Shown: positions 9,214-18,915, counted from the stretch's first letter. The stretch: 64,000 nucleotides of DNA from Hymenobacter crusticola (GCF_002154225.1 NZ_MTSE01000015.1:61947-125946), one strand, 5' to 3'. Numbers and translations are program-made. The notes: generated from the sequence alone by a model not told the origin.

Positions 9214-10431
9214 CTACTTGCGCACCCCAAAGCGGTACACGGTAGTAGAGTGCAGCGTATCGCCCGGCTTCAACACCGTGCTCGGGAATTTCGGCTGGTT
9301 GGGCGAGTCGGGGAAGTGCTGCGTTTCGAGGCAGAAGCCATAGTGCTTGCCATAGGTCACGTCGCCGGTGCCTTTCAGCGTGCCATCGAGGAAGTTGCCA
9401 GTGTAGAACTGCACGCCGGGCTCCGTAGTCGTTACTTCCAGAGTACGGCCCGAAGTAGGCTCGTACACGGTGGCGGCGGGATGCATACCGCTGCCACTAG
9501 CATTGTTCAGCACCCAATTGTGGTCGTAGCCACCGGGCACTTGCGCGATCCGCTCGCCGATGGTGTGTGAGGTGGTGAAGTCGAACGGGGTGCCTTTCAC
9601 CGGCTTCAGCTCACCCGTTGGAATGAGCGTTTCGTCCACCACCGTGTAGCGATCGGCGGGCAGTGTTACCTCGTGGCCGAGCACATCCTTATCCTGGCCG
9701 TAGCCTAGGTTGAAGTAGCTGTGATTGGTGAGGTTGACAGGCGTGGCTTTGTCGGTCTTAGCTGTGTAGTCAATTTTGAGCTCGTCGCTGTCGGTGAGCG
9801 TGTACACGACCGTTACGCTCAAGTTGCCAGGATAACCTTCTTCGCCATCCTTGCTCAAATACGTGAGCTTCAGGGCTTGGCCGTCGGTTGCTGAAGCAAC
9901 GGGCTCCGCGGCCCAAATCACTTTATCGAAGCCCTTCTTGCCCCCGTGCAGGCTGTTTGGACCGTTGTTCTTCGCGAGGGTATATTCTTTACCATCGAGC
10001 GTGAATTTGCCGCCTTTGATGCGGTTGCCGTAGCGGCCAATTAGGGCACCAAAGTAAGGTCCGGATTTTAGAAAAGCGGGGCTTTGGTAGCCACTCACGT
10101 TATCAAAGCCTAGCACGATGTTGCCTAGCTTTCCCGCCTTATCGGGCACTTGCAAGCTTGTGACGGTACCGCCGTACGTGGAAATAGTGGCTTTCAGACC
10201 GTGGGCATTGGTGAGCGTGTAGAGCTGCACCTCTTGGCCGTCGGTGGTTTTACCGAAGGAGGCTGGGGCTGACATGTCAGAGGAGGAAGTCGTAGAAGTT
10301 TGAGTTGAATCGGCTGCCGCGCTGCTACTGCTGCTGGCCTGGTCGGCTGGTTTTTTCTGGTCGCAGGCGGCCAGCAAGAGGAGGCTAGCTAGGCTACCGG
10401 TCACGAATCCGGAGCGGTTGAAAACAGTCAT
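9214..10431 (-). CDS. galM: Aldose 1-epimerase (galactose mutarotase), lipoprotein
   Basis: A 405-residue aldose 1-epimerase that interconverts alpha and beta anomers of galactose or glucose. The N-terminus is a lipoprotein signal (LASLLLLAAC), followed by a Ser/Ala/Thr-rich linker and then the GalM beta-sandwich: ISTYGGTVTSLQVPD, IGRYGNRIKGGKF, the catalytic His in NLTNHSYFNLG and the catalytic Glu in TTEPGVQFYTGN. Lipidation places it in the periplasm or on the cell surface, where it would act on galactose released by the GH42 enzyme before uptake. ATG 10431 is preferred over a TTG two codons upstream. It is the first gene of a likely galM-symporter transcript. No galactokinase or uridylyltransferase is in the window. 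Confidence 0.92.
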   Translation of the reverse strand: MTVFNRSGFVTGSLASLLLLAACDQKKPADQASSSSSAAADSTQTSTTSSSDMSAPASFGKTTDGQEVQLYTLTNAHGLKATISTYGGTVTSLQVPDKAGKLGNIVLGFDNVSGYQSPAFLKSGPYFGALIGRYGNRIKGGKFTLDGKEYTLAKNNGPNSLHGGKKGFDKVIWAAEPVASATDGQALKLTYLSKDGEEGYPGNLSVTVVYTLTDSDELKIDYTAKTDKATPVNLTNHSYFNLGYGQDKDVLGHEVTLPADRYTVVDETLIPTGELKPVKGTPFDFTTSHTIGERIAQVPGGYDHNWVLNNASGSGMHPAATVYEPTSGRTLEVTTTEPGVQFYTGNFLDGTLKGTGDVTYGKHYGFCLETQHFPDSPNQPKFPSTVLKPGDTLHSTTVYRFGVRK

Positions 10432-11000
10432 GGACAAAGAAGAAGTATGAAGGAGTTAGGTTGGGTGCAGAGAGGGAATGATTGACGTGGATACTCGGTA
10501 GGTTTATACTTACCTAGGCAGCGGCGTAGCGTCAGCCGTTGCCCGAGCAGCGAATGATAGTAGCTAGGTTTTGTGTAGCGTGTAGCTTGCGGTTTCGCAC
10601 GTAATCATAGTAATCTTCGAATGAAGATAATACTAGTTGTAACGATTGAGCCGGTAAAGTAGAAATTCCTACTGAATGCCGCAATCGTTTGCACTTTTTA
10701 TAGTTCTGAAAGTAATTTCAAAAGTTTACTTCCCATAGCACCTCCTACCCTGCCTTTCCTACCCGCCCAACACCCTATGCGCGCCACCAACTTATTGCTA
10801 AGCAGCTAGATAAATTCTACCTGTAGCTTATACATTCTTCCCCTCTTTGCGGCCGTAATCGACATAATCCGCCGGGCGCAGACTTTTTGCGCTTGGTAAA
10901 AAAAGGCTAGCTCAGCCCTGATTCACACAAACGATACTTCACTTGGTTTCGCTCGATCTTGTGCCAAGCGACGATGACCTCCCTCCAATCCAGGACTTAC
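10432..11000. other. Intergenic region upstream of galM
   Basis: About 570 bases with no credible coding frame. It must contain the galM promoter. CGTTTGCA at 10686-10693 repeats part of the LacI operator at 4992. The part nearest 11000 is the 3' flank of the exonuclease gene, and I see no clear terminator hairpin there. Confidence 0.4.
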
Positions 11001-11621
11001 TTATTCCCCTTCGGTTGCCGGAGCAGCAGGCACTTGCTGGTAGAGCGGCAATTCGTAAAAGGGGCGCAGCAGCTGAATAACATCCAAGGCATCAGCTAAG
11101 GCTTGGTGAGCTACCGTTTGGTCGGCAAAGTGCGCGCGTGCTTTACAGATCGTCATGGTGGGCAAGCGGTTGTCTTTCTTCCAATTCAGGTAAAAAGCCG
11201 CTGGATCGAGCATCGCGGGCTCGGCCCGTACAAGTGTGCCCCAGCCAGGCAGTTGGCGCAAAAACAGCAAGTCGAAAGAAGCTATGTTTTTGCCTGCCAT
11301 GGTCACGCTCACGCAGTCCTTTTTGTCGGGTTTAAAGCCTTGAGCTAACAGGAATTCGCGTAGCTGTGGCAACAACTCCTCGGCGGTGCAGCATTCTGGG
11401 TTTGGTCCTTTTTGCGCTAGCTCCTCCAGTAAGCGCGCATTTAGGGCTAGGGCACCCGCCGTCCCAATGTACTCGGGGTGACGCACGAGGCGCCGAAAGC
11501 TAGGTAGCTCTGGCAGCGGCTGCAGGTGCTTGGTGTCTTCTACCACAGCCGCTAATTCAATAATCTGGTGCCGCTCCGGGTTGCCGCCGGTCATTTCGAG
11601 GTCGAGGGAGATGTAGCGCAT
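11001..11621 (-). CDS. DEDDh-family 3'-5' exonuclease
   Basis: A 206-residue exonuclease-domain protein of the RNase T / DNA polymerase III epsilon superfamily. The N-terminal LDLEM gives the first two metal-binding acids (D7, E9). NIASFDLLFL supplies the middle Asp, and the C-terminal VAHQALADALD gives the His and last Asp of DEDDh. The early RYISLDLEMTGGNPERHQIIE context resembles oligoribonuclease or RNase T more than polymerase-linked epsilon, but the exact substrate (short RNA, tRNA ends or DNA) cannot be decided. It is cytoplasmic. It stands alone, with long gaps on both sides. Confidence 0.8.
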   Translation of the reverse strand: MRYISLDLEMTGGNPERHQIIELAAVVEDTKHLQPLPELPSFRRLVRHPEYIGTAGALALNARLLEELAQKGPNPECCTAEELLPQLREFLLAQGFKPDKKDCVSVTMAGKNIASFDLLFLRQLPGWGTLVRAEPAMLDPAAFYLNWKKDNRLPTMTICKARAHFADQTVAHQALADALDVIQLLRPFYELPLYQQVPAAPATEGE

Positions 11622-11859
11622 ACCCTGCTCCTGTACGCGGCCAAGCTAGGTGGCGTTGACGGCAATAGCAGATTCTGGTAAACACATCGTTATATATTTT
11701 ACCAGCATGCTTACATTTAGCAGCAGTGGATACTGCCTCTTATTGTGCACTACTTCTATTCGCCTGCCTACATCTTACTATTTCTCGGTAGCAGGCAATT
11801 ACCTTTTGATTTGATAAGATCCTTTAGTTCGTTGGTTTTAGGCCCTCCTATTTGTCGGT

Positions 11860-12612
11860 ATGAAAATTCGCATTACCGTTATCCAGCTTTTTGTTCTATT
11901 CAGCGTGCTAGGGCTAGGGTATCCGGCATGGAGCCAGACCACTGACATCCCGTTAGCAGCTTCGCTCGATGCGCTTCAGCAGCAGTACAACAGCAGCCTT
12001 GCCGTTAACCCCCAACTTTACAACGGCCCTGAGTATGTTGACTACGCCAAGCGCTACACAACAACTGTCGGGCACCAGTTTTTCCTGTCCCCGGATAAAC
12101 ACAGCGGCAGCGTTTACTACAATAATCACTATTTCGCTGGGCTTCAGCTACGCTACGACGTGGTACTTAGCCAGTTGTTGATTCAACACGCTACAAGCCC
12201 CTTCACGCTAAAGCTTATTAACGAAAATCTTTGGCAGTTTACTATTGATGGGCACCGCTTCACGCGCCTAGTAGCCGATAGCTCGGCCGCTAGCCTTCCA
12301 ACTGGTTTTTACGAAGTATTGGTTGATAGCAGCACGGTGCAGCTGCTGGCCAAGCGTGCCAAGCAGCTAGAAGAAAAAATCGCTCAGGGAGAAATCCAGG
12401 CGGAATTTCGGCCTATCGACAAGCTTTTCGTTCGCAAAGCTGGGGTGTACTACCTCGTCAATAAAAAACGCTCCGTGACCCAGTTGTTTGCCGACCACAG
12501 CAAGGAAGTGCAGAAGTATATCCAAGACCATAAGTTACGGTTTAAGAAAGCACAACGGGAAACGGACATTGTGCTGCTTACACGCTATTACGCTGGCTTG
12601 CTGGCACCCTAG
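11860..12612 (+). CDS. Secreted protein of unknown function, first gene of the DUF4249 operon
   Basis: A 250-residue exported protein: signal peptide VIQLFVLFSVLGLGYPAWSQ, then a soluble domain with no motif I can name. Aromatic-rich strands (GHQFFLSPDKHSGSVYYNNHY, LWQFTIDGHRF) precede a Lys/Glu-rich helical part (LAKRAKQLEEKIAQG) and a C-terminal VYYLVNKKRSVTQLF...VQKYIQDHKLRFKKA segment. It lies 58 bases upstream of the TonB receptor ATG on the same strand with no terminator between, so the two are probably cotranscribed. A periplasmic or surface role tied to that receptor is likely but unproven. Confidence 0.75.
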   Translation: MKIRITVIQLFVLFSVLGLGYPAWSQTTDIPLAASLDALQQQYNSSLAVNPQLYNGPEYVDYAKRYTTTVGHQFFLSPDKHSGSVYYNNHYFAGLQLRYDVVLSQLLIQHATSPFTLKLINENLWQFTIDGHRFTRLVADSSAASLPTGFYEVLVDSSTVQLLAKRAKQLEEKIAQGEIQAEFRPIDKLFVRKAGVYYLVNKKRSVTQLFADHSKEVQKYIQDHKLRFKKAQRETDIVLLTRYYAGLLAP

Positions 12613-12670
12613 CTTTTTTTAGCTGCTCTTCACCCCCAGGTTTATTTTTTTGGATGTGCTAGCTACCTCT

Positions 12671-15448
12671 ATGAAGCACCGATATCTGCTGCTTGTTGTT
12701 TTATTTCTTACGCTATTCCGTTTCACTGCCCAGGCGCAGCAGCAAGCTGAAAAAACCGTGACGGGCAATTTTCAGCATGTGCTGTTCGAGCAATTTGCGA
12801 CACAGCTGGAGGCACAAACCAAGTTGCACTTCTACTTCAATCCGGCAGCAGTTGATAGCCTTTTCATCACGCTGCAAGTGCAGGATGTGCCCGTCAGCAC
12901 TGCATTAGAGCGAGCCTTCCAGAACACGCGCTTTCACTTCGCTATCGACGATGAAAACCGAGTTTTCATCACCTCGGGTATAACGCTGGAGCCGACGCTT
13001 GCCGATAGCTTCTTTAGTACCGAGAAACCCAACGACCTAGCGAACACACCGCGCCGTGATGCGGCCGTGCCAGCCAATGCCCCAAGCCGGTCGCGCTACA
13101 TTCGGGAAGCCGAAGCCAAGATTTATGAGTTCGGCAACGGCATGCCGCGCGGCGGTAAGGTGACGCTGGCTGGCCACGTACGTGACCTAAAATCGGGGGA
13201 GCCAGTGGTGGGCGCGACTATTTACTCCGAGGCGCCGGCTATCGGCACTAGCACTGACCAATTTGGCTACTACTCCCTGACCATGCCTGCTGGCCGCTAC
13301 GATTTGAAAGTAAGGGGCATCGGCATCAAGAATACCCGTCGTCAAGTGGTGCTAGGTGGTGATGGCAAGCTTGAAATTGAGGTAGAAGAGGATATCACGC
13401 CGCTGAAAGAAGTCGTGATTGAGGCCGAGAAAGACAAGAACGTGTCGGGCATGCAAATGGGCTTGGAAAAGCTAGATATCAAAACCTTGCGCCAGGTGCC
13501 CACGGCGTTTGGCGAAACTGATATTTTGCGAGTGGTGCTCACGCTGCCGGGCGTGAAATCGGTGGGCGAAGGCAGCACGGGCCTCAACGTACGCGGCGGC
13601 GCCACCGACCAAAATTTGATTTTGTTCAACGGCACTACCATCTACAACCCGTCGCACTTGTTCGGTTTCTTCTCGGCTTTCAACCCCGACATTTTGCAAT
13701 CGGTGGAACTGTACAAGAGCGCCATTCCGGCCAAATACGGCGGGCGCCTGTCGTCGGTGCTGGAAATAAAAACGCGAGAAGGCAACAAGAAGAAGCTTTC
13801 CGGCTCGGGTGGTATTGGCCCCCTCACCAGCCGCTTCACGCTCGAAGGTCCTATTGTAAAGGATAAAAGCGCCTTCATCATCAGCGGCCGCACCAGCTAC
13901 TCCGACTGGATCTTGCGCCGCCTGTCCAACAGCTCATTCCGGCAAAGCTCGGCGTCTTTCTACGACATCAGCGCGCACGTGAGCCACCAGCTAAACGACA
14001 AGAACTCGCTGTACGCCACGGGGTATATTAGCTCCGACCGGTTCCGGCTAGCCAGCGATACTACCTATCACTACCGTAATCAAAATGCTAGCTTAAAGTG
14101 GCAGCACAACTTCAACAATAAGCTCTACGGAGTGCTTACGGGCGCTTACAGCCACTACGCCTACGACATCACCAGCGAGAAGAACCCGGTGAATGCCTCG
14201 CGGTTGAAGTATGGCATCAAGCAGACCAACCTGCAAGCCGATTTTAGTTACTTTCCCAATTCTAAGCATACGATTGATTTTGGGGTTAGCTCGCTGCTGT
14301 ACCACATCACACCGGGCAGCCTGACGCCCCTAGGCGGCGAGTCGCTCATCAGCACCAACGTGCTAGCCCGCGAGCAAGCGGTGGAAAGCGCTATTTATGC
14401 TTCCGACCGGATTGACCTTTCGCAGCGCCTCTCGCTGTCGTTGGGTCTGCGCTACTCTCTCTTCAATGCCTTAGGTCCGCGCGATGTGTACCAATACGCG
14501 CCGGGCGAATCGCGCACCGAAACCTCCATCACGGACACGTTGCGCTACAACTCGGGCAAGGTGCTAGCTACCTACCATGGTCCCGAGTATCGCGCGTCGT
14601 TGCGCTACGGGCTAACGGATAACTCGTCGGTGAAGGCGAGCTACAACCGCACTCGCCAGTACATCCACCAGCTTTCCAACACGGCTTCGGTGTCGCCGGC
14701 CGACATCTGGAAGCTCAGCGACGCCAACATTCGCCCGCAGGTCGGCGACCAATATTCGATTGGTTACTACCACAACTTCCGGGCGAATACCATTGAAACG
14801 TCTGTGGAGGCTTATTATAAAAAGCTCCACGACTTTGTCGACTATAAAAGCGGCGCCACGCTCATCCTGAACCACCACATTGAGACGGATATCGTGAACG
14901 CCGAAGGCAAGGCCTACGGCGTGGAGGTGCTGGTGAAGAAGCTTACGGGCAAGATCAATGGCTGGATTAGCTACACCTACTCTCGCTCGCTGGTCCGGGT
15001 AAACGCAGGCACCACCTCCGACATGATCAACGGGGGCCGGTACTACCCGAGCAACTTCGACAAGCCCCACGACGTGACCATGATCGGAAACTACCGCTTC
15101 AGTCGGCGCTTCAGCTCTTCGCTGAACTTCACGTACAGCACCGGTCGCCCCATCACACTGCCACTAGCCAAGTACTACGTTGCCAACTCCTTGCGCGTGT
15201 ATTACTCTGATCGCAACGCCTACCGCGTACCCGATTACTACCGCGTCGATTTTGGGTTGAACATCGAAGGCAACCACAAGGTGAAAAAGCTAGCTCACAG
15301 CTCCTGGACCCTAGGTGTGTATAATCTGACGGGGCGCAGAAATCCTTACTCGGTCTATTTCAAAGCCGAAAATGGGCAGATCAGAGGCTACAAGCTCTCC
15401 ATTTTTGGTCAGCCAATCCCGACCATCACCTACAACTTCAAGTTTTAG
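12671..15448 (+). CDS. TonB-dependent receptor with STN and carboxypeptidase-like domains
   Basis: A receptor of about 925 residues. After the signal peptide (LVVLFLTLFRFTAQAQ) comes an STN domain (about 30-100, FNPAAVDSLFITLQVQDVPV), then a CarboxypepD_reg-like domain (VTLAGHVRDLKSGEPVVGATI), a plug domain (TDILRVVLTLPGVKSVGEG, GLNVRGGATDQNLILFNGTT, SAIPAKYGGRLSSVLEIKTREG) and a barrel ending in YNFKF. An STN domain often receives a signal that acts on an anti-sigma factor, but no FecR/sigma pair is adjacent. ATG 12671 begins the signal peptide; the frame extends to a TTG at 12650. The stop codon directly abuts the ATG of the first DUF4249 gene, so the set is an operon. Confidence 0.93.
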   Translation: MKHRYLLLVVLFLTLFRFTAQAQQQAEKTVTGNFQHVLFEQFATQLEAQTKLHFYFNPAAVDSLFITLQVQDVPVSTALERAFQNTRFHFAIDDENRVFITSGITLEPTLADSFFSTEKPNDLANTPRRDAAVPANAPSRSRYIREAEAKIYEFGNGMPRGGKVTLAGHVRDLKSGEPVVGATIYSEAPAIGTSTDQFGYYSLTMPAGRYDLKVRGIGIKNTRRQVVLGGDGKLEIEVEEDITPLKEVVIEAEKDKNVSGMQMGLEKLDIKTLRQVPTAFGETDILRVVLTLPGVKSVGEGSTGLNVRGGATDQNLILFNGTTIYNPSHLFGFFSAFNPDILQSVELYKSAIPAKYGGRLSSVLEIKTREGNKKKLSGSGGIGPLTSRFTLEGPIVKDKSAFIISGRTSYSDWILRRLSNSSFRQSSASFYDISAHVSHQLNDKNSLYATGYISSDRFRLASDTTYHYRNQNASLKWQHNFNNKLYGVLTGAYSHYAYDITSEKNPVNASRLKYGIKQTNLQADFSYFPNSKHTIDFGVSSLLYHITPGSLTPLGGESLISTNVLAREQAVESAIYASDRIDLSQRLSLSLGLRYSLFNALGPRDVYQYAPGESRTETSITDTLRYNSGKVLATYHGPEYRASLRYGLTDNSSVKASYNRTRQYIHQLSNTASVSPADIWKLSDANIRPQVGDQYSIGYYHNFRANTIETSVEAYYKKLHDFVDYKSGATLILNHHIETDIVNAEGKAYGVEVLVKKLTGKINGWISYTYSRSLVRVNAGTTSDMINGGRYYPSNFDKPHDVTMIGNYRFSRRFSSSLNFTYSTGRPITLPLAKYYVANSLRVYYSDRNAYRVPDYYRVDFGLNIEGNHKVKKLAHSSWTLGVYNLTGRRNPYSVYFKAENGQIRGYKLSIFGQPIPTITYNFKF

Positions 15449-16603
15449 ATGCGCCTTCTCTCCTACCCTATGCGGGCTGTGCTGCTTTGGTGCTTGGCTG
15501 TGGCGCTGCCCGGTTGCATCGATCCTTACATGCCCGATGTTATTGACTCTACCAAGAGTTATCTGGTCGTCGACGGCATCATCAACAGCCAGGGTGTCAC
15601 TACCATAGTGCTGTCGCGCACTTACGATATTGCCGCCAAAACGGCTCCGCCCGTGGAAACGGGCGCGACCCTGTACGTGGAGGACGAAGCAGCGGCACGC
15701 TATACGCTGCGAGAAAGCACTACCAAAGGCACTTACACATCGGCTAGCCTAACCTTAAGTCCAGCCAAGAAATACCGACTCCACATTCGCACTATCGGAG
15801 GCAAGGAATACGCCTCCGACTATGTAGCCGTCAAGAACACGCCGCCAATTGATAATATCGGCTGGCAGGCAGCCACCTCTGGCTTAAACATTTACGTGAA
15901 TAGCCACGACGACGCCAACGACACGCATTACTATCGTTGGTCGTACGAGGAAACGTGGGAAATCCGTCCGCTGCTCGTTCCTAGCGTGGAGTACCTTAAC
16001 CGCAAAATGCAGGACATACGCGTACCTTATCCTCAATCCTGCTGGATTACGGAGAAGTCTGCGAACATTATCCTAGGTAATACCACTAGCCTAGGTCGTG
16101 ATGTAGTTTCCGATCAACTGCTACGCTCTTTCAGTACTACCTCAGACCGGCTTTATACTAAGTACACCATCTTGGTCCGGCAGTATGCCCAAACCAAGGA
16201 GGAATACGAGTACTGGAGCTTATTGAAGAAAAACACCGAGAACATCGGGACGCTTTTTGACCCGTTGCCCGCGCAGCTTACCGGCAACATACACTGCCTC
16301 AACGACGATACCGAGCTAGCTCTGGGCTATGTAGGCGCAAGTAGCGTGCAGGAAAAGCGCATTTTCATCAGCCGTGGGCAGCTACCGCCCGCCTGGCGTT
16401 TGCTAACTGGCTACGAAAGCTGCGTTCCGCCCGACACGGTGAAGCTATCGAATGTAGACAACACCTTTTCCAACCCGGTTGTTATACCCGTGACGCCGAC
16501 ATTTAGCCCAATGGGCTCCCTACAAGGCTACACGCGTTCGAGCGTCGAATGCGTGGATTGCCGCAAGCGCGGCACGGCTGTGCGTCCTAGCTTCTGGCAA
16601 TAG
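15449..16603 (+). CDS. DUF4249 lipoprotein, copy 1
   Basis: A 384-residue lipoprotein with lipobox ALPGC, followed by the DUF4249 start (IDPYMPDVIDS, YLVVDGIINSQGVTTI.LSRTYDI). DUF4249 proteins are Bacteroidota envelope lipoproteins usually encoded beside TonB receptors; their biochemical role is not established. The core includes beta-rich repeats (GATLYVEDE, YRLHIRTIGGKEYASDYV), a RWSYEETWEIRP segment, paired Cys motifs and the C-terminal VECVDCRKRG...PSFWQ. The ATG follows the TonB receptor stop with no spacer. Copies 2 and 3 lie immediately downstream, so this is a recent tandem triplication. Confidence 0.9.
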   Translation: MRLLSYPMRAVLLWCLAVALPGCIDPYMPDVIDSTKSYLVVDGIINSQGVTTIVLSRTYDIAAKTAPPVETGATLYVEDEAAARYTLRESTTKGTYTSASLTLSPAKKYRLHIRTIGGKEYASDYVAVKNTPPIDNIGWQAATSGLNIYVNSHDDANDTHYYRWSYEETWEIRPLLVPSVEYLNRKMQDIRVPYPQSCWITEKSANIILGNTTSLGRDVVSDQLLRSFSTTSDRLYTKYTILVRQYAQTKEEYEYWSLLKKNTENIGTLFDPLPAQLTGNIHCLNDDTELALGYVGASSVQEKRIFISRGQLPPAWRLLTGYESCVPPDTVKLSNVDNTFSNPVVIPVTPTFSPMGSLQGYTRSSVECVDCRKRGTAVRPSFWQ

Positions 16604-16616
16604 ATCTTTCGGTGAG

Positions 16617-17774
16617 ATGCGCACTATTCTTTCGCTCGTTCGGGTCTCTTTGCTCTGGTGCATCACGCTGTTACTGCCTGGCTGCATCGACGCATACATG
16701 CCCGACGTCATTAGTGCTACGAAGCATTATCTGGTGGTCGACGGTTCTATTAACAGCCAGGGCGTCACAACCATTAACCTGTCGCGCACCTATGATATCA
16801 GCGCCAAGGGTCTGCCGCCGGTAGAAGTGGCCGCCACCGTGTACATAGAAGAAGAAGGTGGTGCACGCTACCCTTTGCCAGAAAGTACGACCAAAGGCAC
16901 CTACACCTCAGCTAGCTTAACGCTGAGCCCAACGAAGAACTACCGATTACACATCCGCACAACGGGAGGCAAAGAATACGCCTCCAACTACGTGACCCCG
17001 AGGAGCGCTCCGCCCATCGATAACGTTAGCTGGCGCACCACCGATTCGGGGTTGACTATCTACGTTAACAGCCACGACGAGACCAATGCTACCCGCTATT
17101 ACCGTTGGGCTTTCGAGGAGACATGGGAAATCCGGCCGACGCTCATTGCTAGCGTTGAGTACGTCAATCGGCGTGTGCAAGAATTACAGCCCCCCTACCC
17201 ACCCGTGTGCTGGGCAACGGAAAAATCGTCAACCATCATTTTAGGTAACACGACCAGCCTAGCCCAAGATGTGGTGTCAGATCAACTACTCCGCTCCTTA
17301 CCGACCAGTACTGATCGGCTTTTCATTAAGTACAGCATGCTGGTGAAGCAATATGCGCAGAGCCGAGAGGAATACGAATACTGGAGCTTACTGAAGAAGA
17401 ACACCGAAAGTATTGGAAGCTTGTTCGACCCGTTGCCCGCGCAGTTCACCGGCAATGTGCGCTGCCTCAACGACGACACCGAGCTAGCTCTGGGCTACGT
17501 AGGCGCGGGCAGCGTGCAGGAAAAGCGCATTTTTATCAGCCGCACGCAGGTACCACCGGCGTGGCGCTTGAGCACTGGCTACGAAAGCTGCTTCCCGCCG
17601 GATACGGTAGAATTAAAAAACGTGCCCAGCACATTCGCCAACCCCGTGATCGTACCGGTAGTGCCTGTTTTTTTCAAACTAGGAGGCCCCCTCAGAGGCT
17701 ACACCATCGCGACCATCGACTGCGTGGACTGTCGTAAACGTGGCTCGTCCGTACGACCTAGCTTCTGGCAATAA
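16617..17774 (+). CDS. DUF4249 lipoprotein, copy 2
   Basis: A 385-residue paralogue of the preceding gene with lipobox LLPGC and the same landmarks: IDAYMPDVIS, YLVVDGSINSQGVTTINLSRTYDI, EETWEIRP, EEYEYWSLLKKNTE and a C-terminal DCRKRG...PSFWQ. It is closer to copy 1 than to copy 3 over most of its length. It begins 13 bases after the copy 1 stop with GGTGAG just before the ATG. It is probably an outer-membrane-anchored partner of the upstream receptor, possibly on the cell surface. Differences lie mainly in the middle region around residues 130-200. Confidence 0.9.
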   Translation: MRTILSLVRVSLLWCITLLLPGCIDAYMPDVISATKHYLVVDGSINSQGVTTINLSRTYDISAKGLPPVEVAATVYIEEEGGARYPLPESTTKGTYTSASLTLSPTKNYRLHIRTTGGKEYASNYVTPRSAPPIDNVSWRTTDSGLTIYVNSHDETNATRYYRWAFEETWEIRPTLIASVEYVNRRVQELQPPYPPVCWATEKSSTIILGNTTSLAQDVVSDQLLRSLPTSTDRLFIKYSMLVKQYAQSREEYEYWSLLKKNTESIGSLFDPLPAQFTGNVRCLNDDTELALGYVGAGSVQEKRIFISRTQVPPAWRLSTGYESCFPPDTVELKNVPSTFANPVIVPVVPVFFKLGGPLRGYTIATIDCVDCRKRGSSVRPSFWQ

Positions 17775-17787
17775 CCCCTTCCGTGAA

Positions 17788-18915
17788 ATGCGTATTCTTC
17801 TGCCGCTTGTTCGGATTACACTACTCTGGTGCCTAACGCTGCTCCTGCCTAGCTGCGTTGAGCCCTACATGCCCGACGTTATCAGCTCCCCCAAGAGCTA
17901 TTTGGTGGTCGATGGCTTTATCAACTGCAATGGGGTTACCACGCTAAAACTATCGCGCACTTCTGCCATCAATGAGCCTGGCATTTCTCCGGCTGAAACC
18001 AAAGCCACGGTGTACCTTGAGGAAGAAGCAGGGAGCCGCTACCGGCTACAAGAAAAAACTACCGGCACGTACACCTCCGATAACTTACGCCTAAACTCGG
18101 CCAAGCGGTATCGTATCCACCTGATTATTACCCCTAGCAAGGAGTATGCTTCTGATTTCGTAACGGCTCAGCTCACGCCCAAAATTGATGATGTAAAGTG
18201 GCAATTAGACACGAAGGGCATCAACATTTTTGTCAATACGCATGATCCTACTAACGCCACACGCTATTACCGGTGGGAATGTGAAGAGACTTGGGAAACT
18301 CGACCAGTAATAACTTCGGGCATAGAGTACGTCAACAACAAACTGCAGAACAGGCTAATCCCTTATCCGACTGTCTGTTGGGGCAATGAAATATCCACGG
18401 ACATTAAGCTAGGTAGTACAGCGAGCTTAAGCCAAGATGTTGTTTCTGACTATCTGCTGCGTTCCTATACTTCTACCAACGCCCGCTTCCGGCACAAGTA
18501 TAGCATTCTGGTTAGGCAACATGCCCAAACCCAAGAGGAGTACAACTACTGGAATCTGCTGAAGAAAAACACCGAGAACATCGGGACGTTATTTGACCCA
18601 CTCCCCGCCCAAATTACCGGCAACGTTCATTGCCTCAGCGATGATTCTGAGCTTGCTTTCGGGTACATCGGCGCGCACTCGGTAGAGGAGACACGCATTT
18701 TCATCACCCGCGCTCAGCTCCCGCTTAGCCTACCGGTATCCACAGGCTATGACGACTGCATCGCCGATACGGTTGTTTCGAGAGACATACCCGGTGTCTT
18801 TGGCTTTGCTGGCAACATACCGGTGGCCGTAATCTCGGTAGGGGCTCTTGGAACATCAGTCGAGTGTGTAGATTGTCGGCTGCGTGGCACCACGGTAAAG
18901 CCGGCTTATTGGTAA
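17788..18915 (+). CDS. DUF4249 lipoprotein, copy 3
   Basis: A 375-residue and more divergent DUF4249 paralogue: lipobox LLPSC, VEPYMPDVISS, YLVVDGFINCNGVTTLKLSRT, EETWETRP, EEYNYWNLLKKNTENIGTLFDPLPAQ and a C-terminal VECVDCRLRG...PAYW. I chose ATG 17788 because it aligns with the starts of copies 1 and 2; a GTG at 17740 would overlap copy 2. It lies 13 bases after the copy 2 stop. One short block (KKNTENIGTLFDPLP) matches copy 1 at the nucleotide level better than copy 2 does, which hints at gene conversion. Confidence 0.9.
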   Translation: MRILLPLVRITLLWCLTLLLPSCVEPYMPDVISSPKSYLVVDGFINCNGVTTLKLSRTSAINEPGISPAETKATVYLEEEAGSRYRLQEKTTGTYTSDNLRLNSAKRYRIHLIITPSKEYASDFVTAQLTPKIDDVKWQLDTKGINIFVNTHDPTNATRYYRWECEETWETRPVITSGIEYVNNKLQNRLIPYPTVCWGNEISTDIKLGSTASLSQDVVSDYLLRSYTSTNARFRHKYSILVRQHAQTQEEYNYWNLLKKNTENIGTLFDPLPAQITGNVHCLSDDSELAFGYIGAHSVEETRIFITRAQLPLSLPVSTGYDDCIADTVVSRDIPGVFGFAGNIPVAVISVGALGTSVECVDCRLRGTTVKPAYW

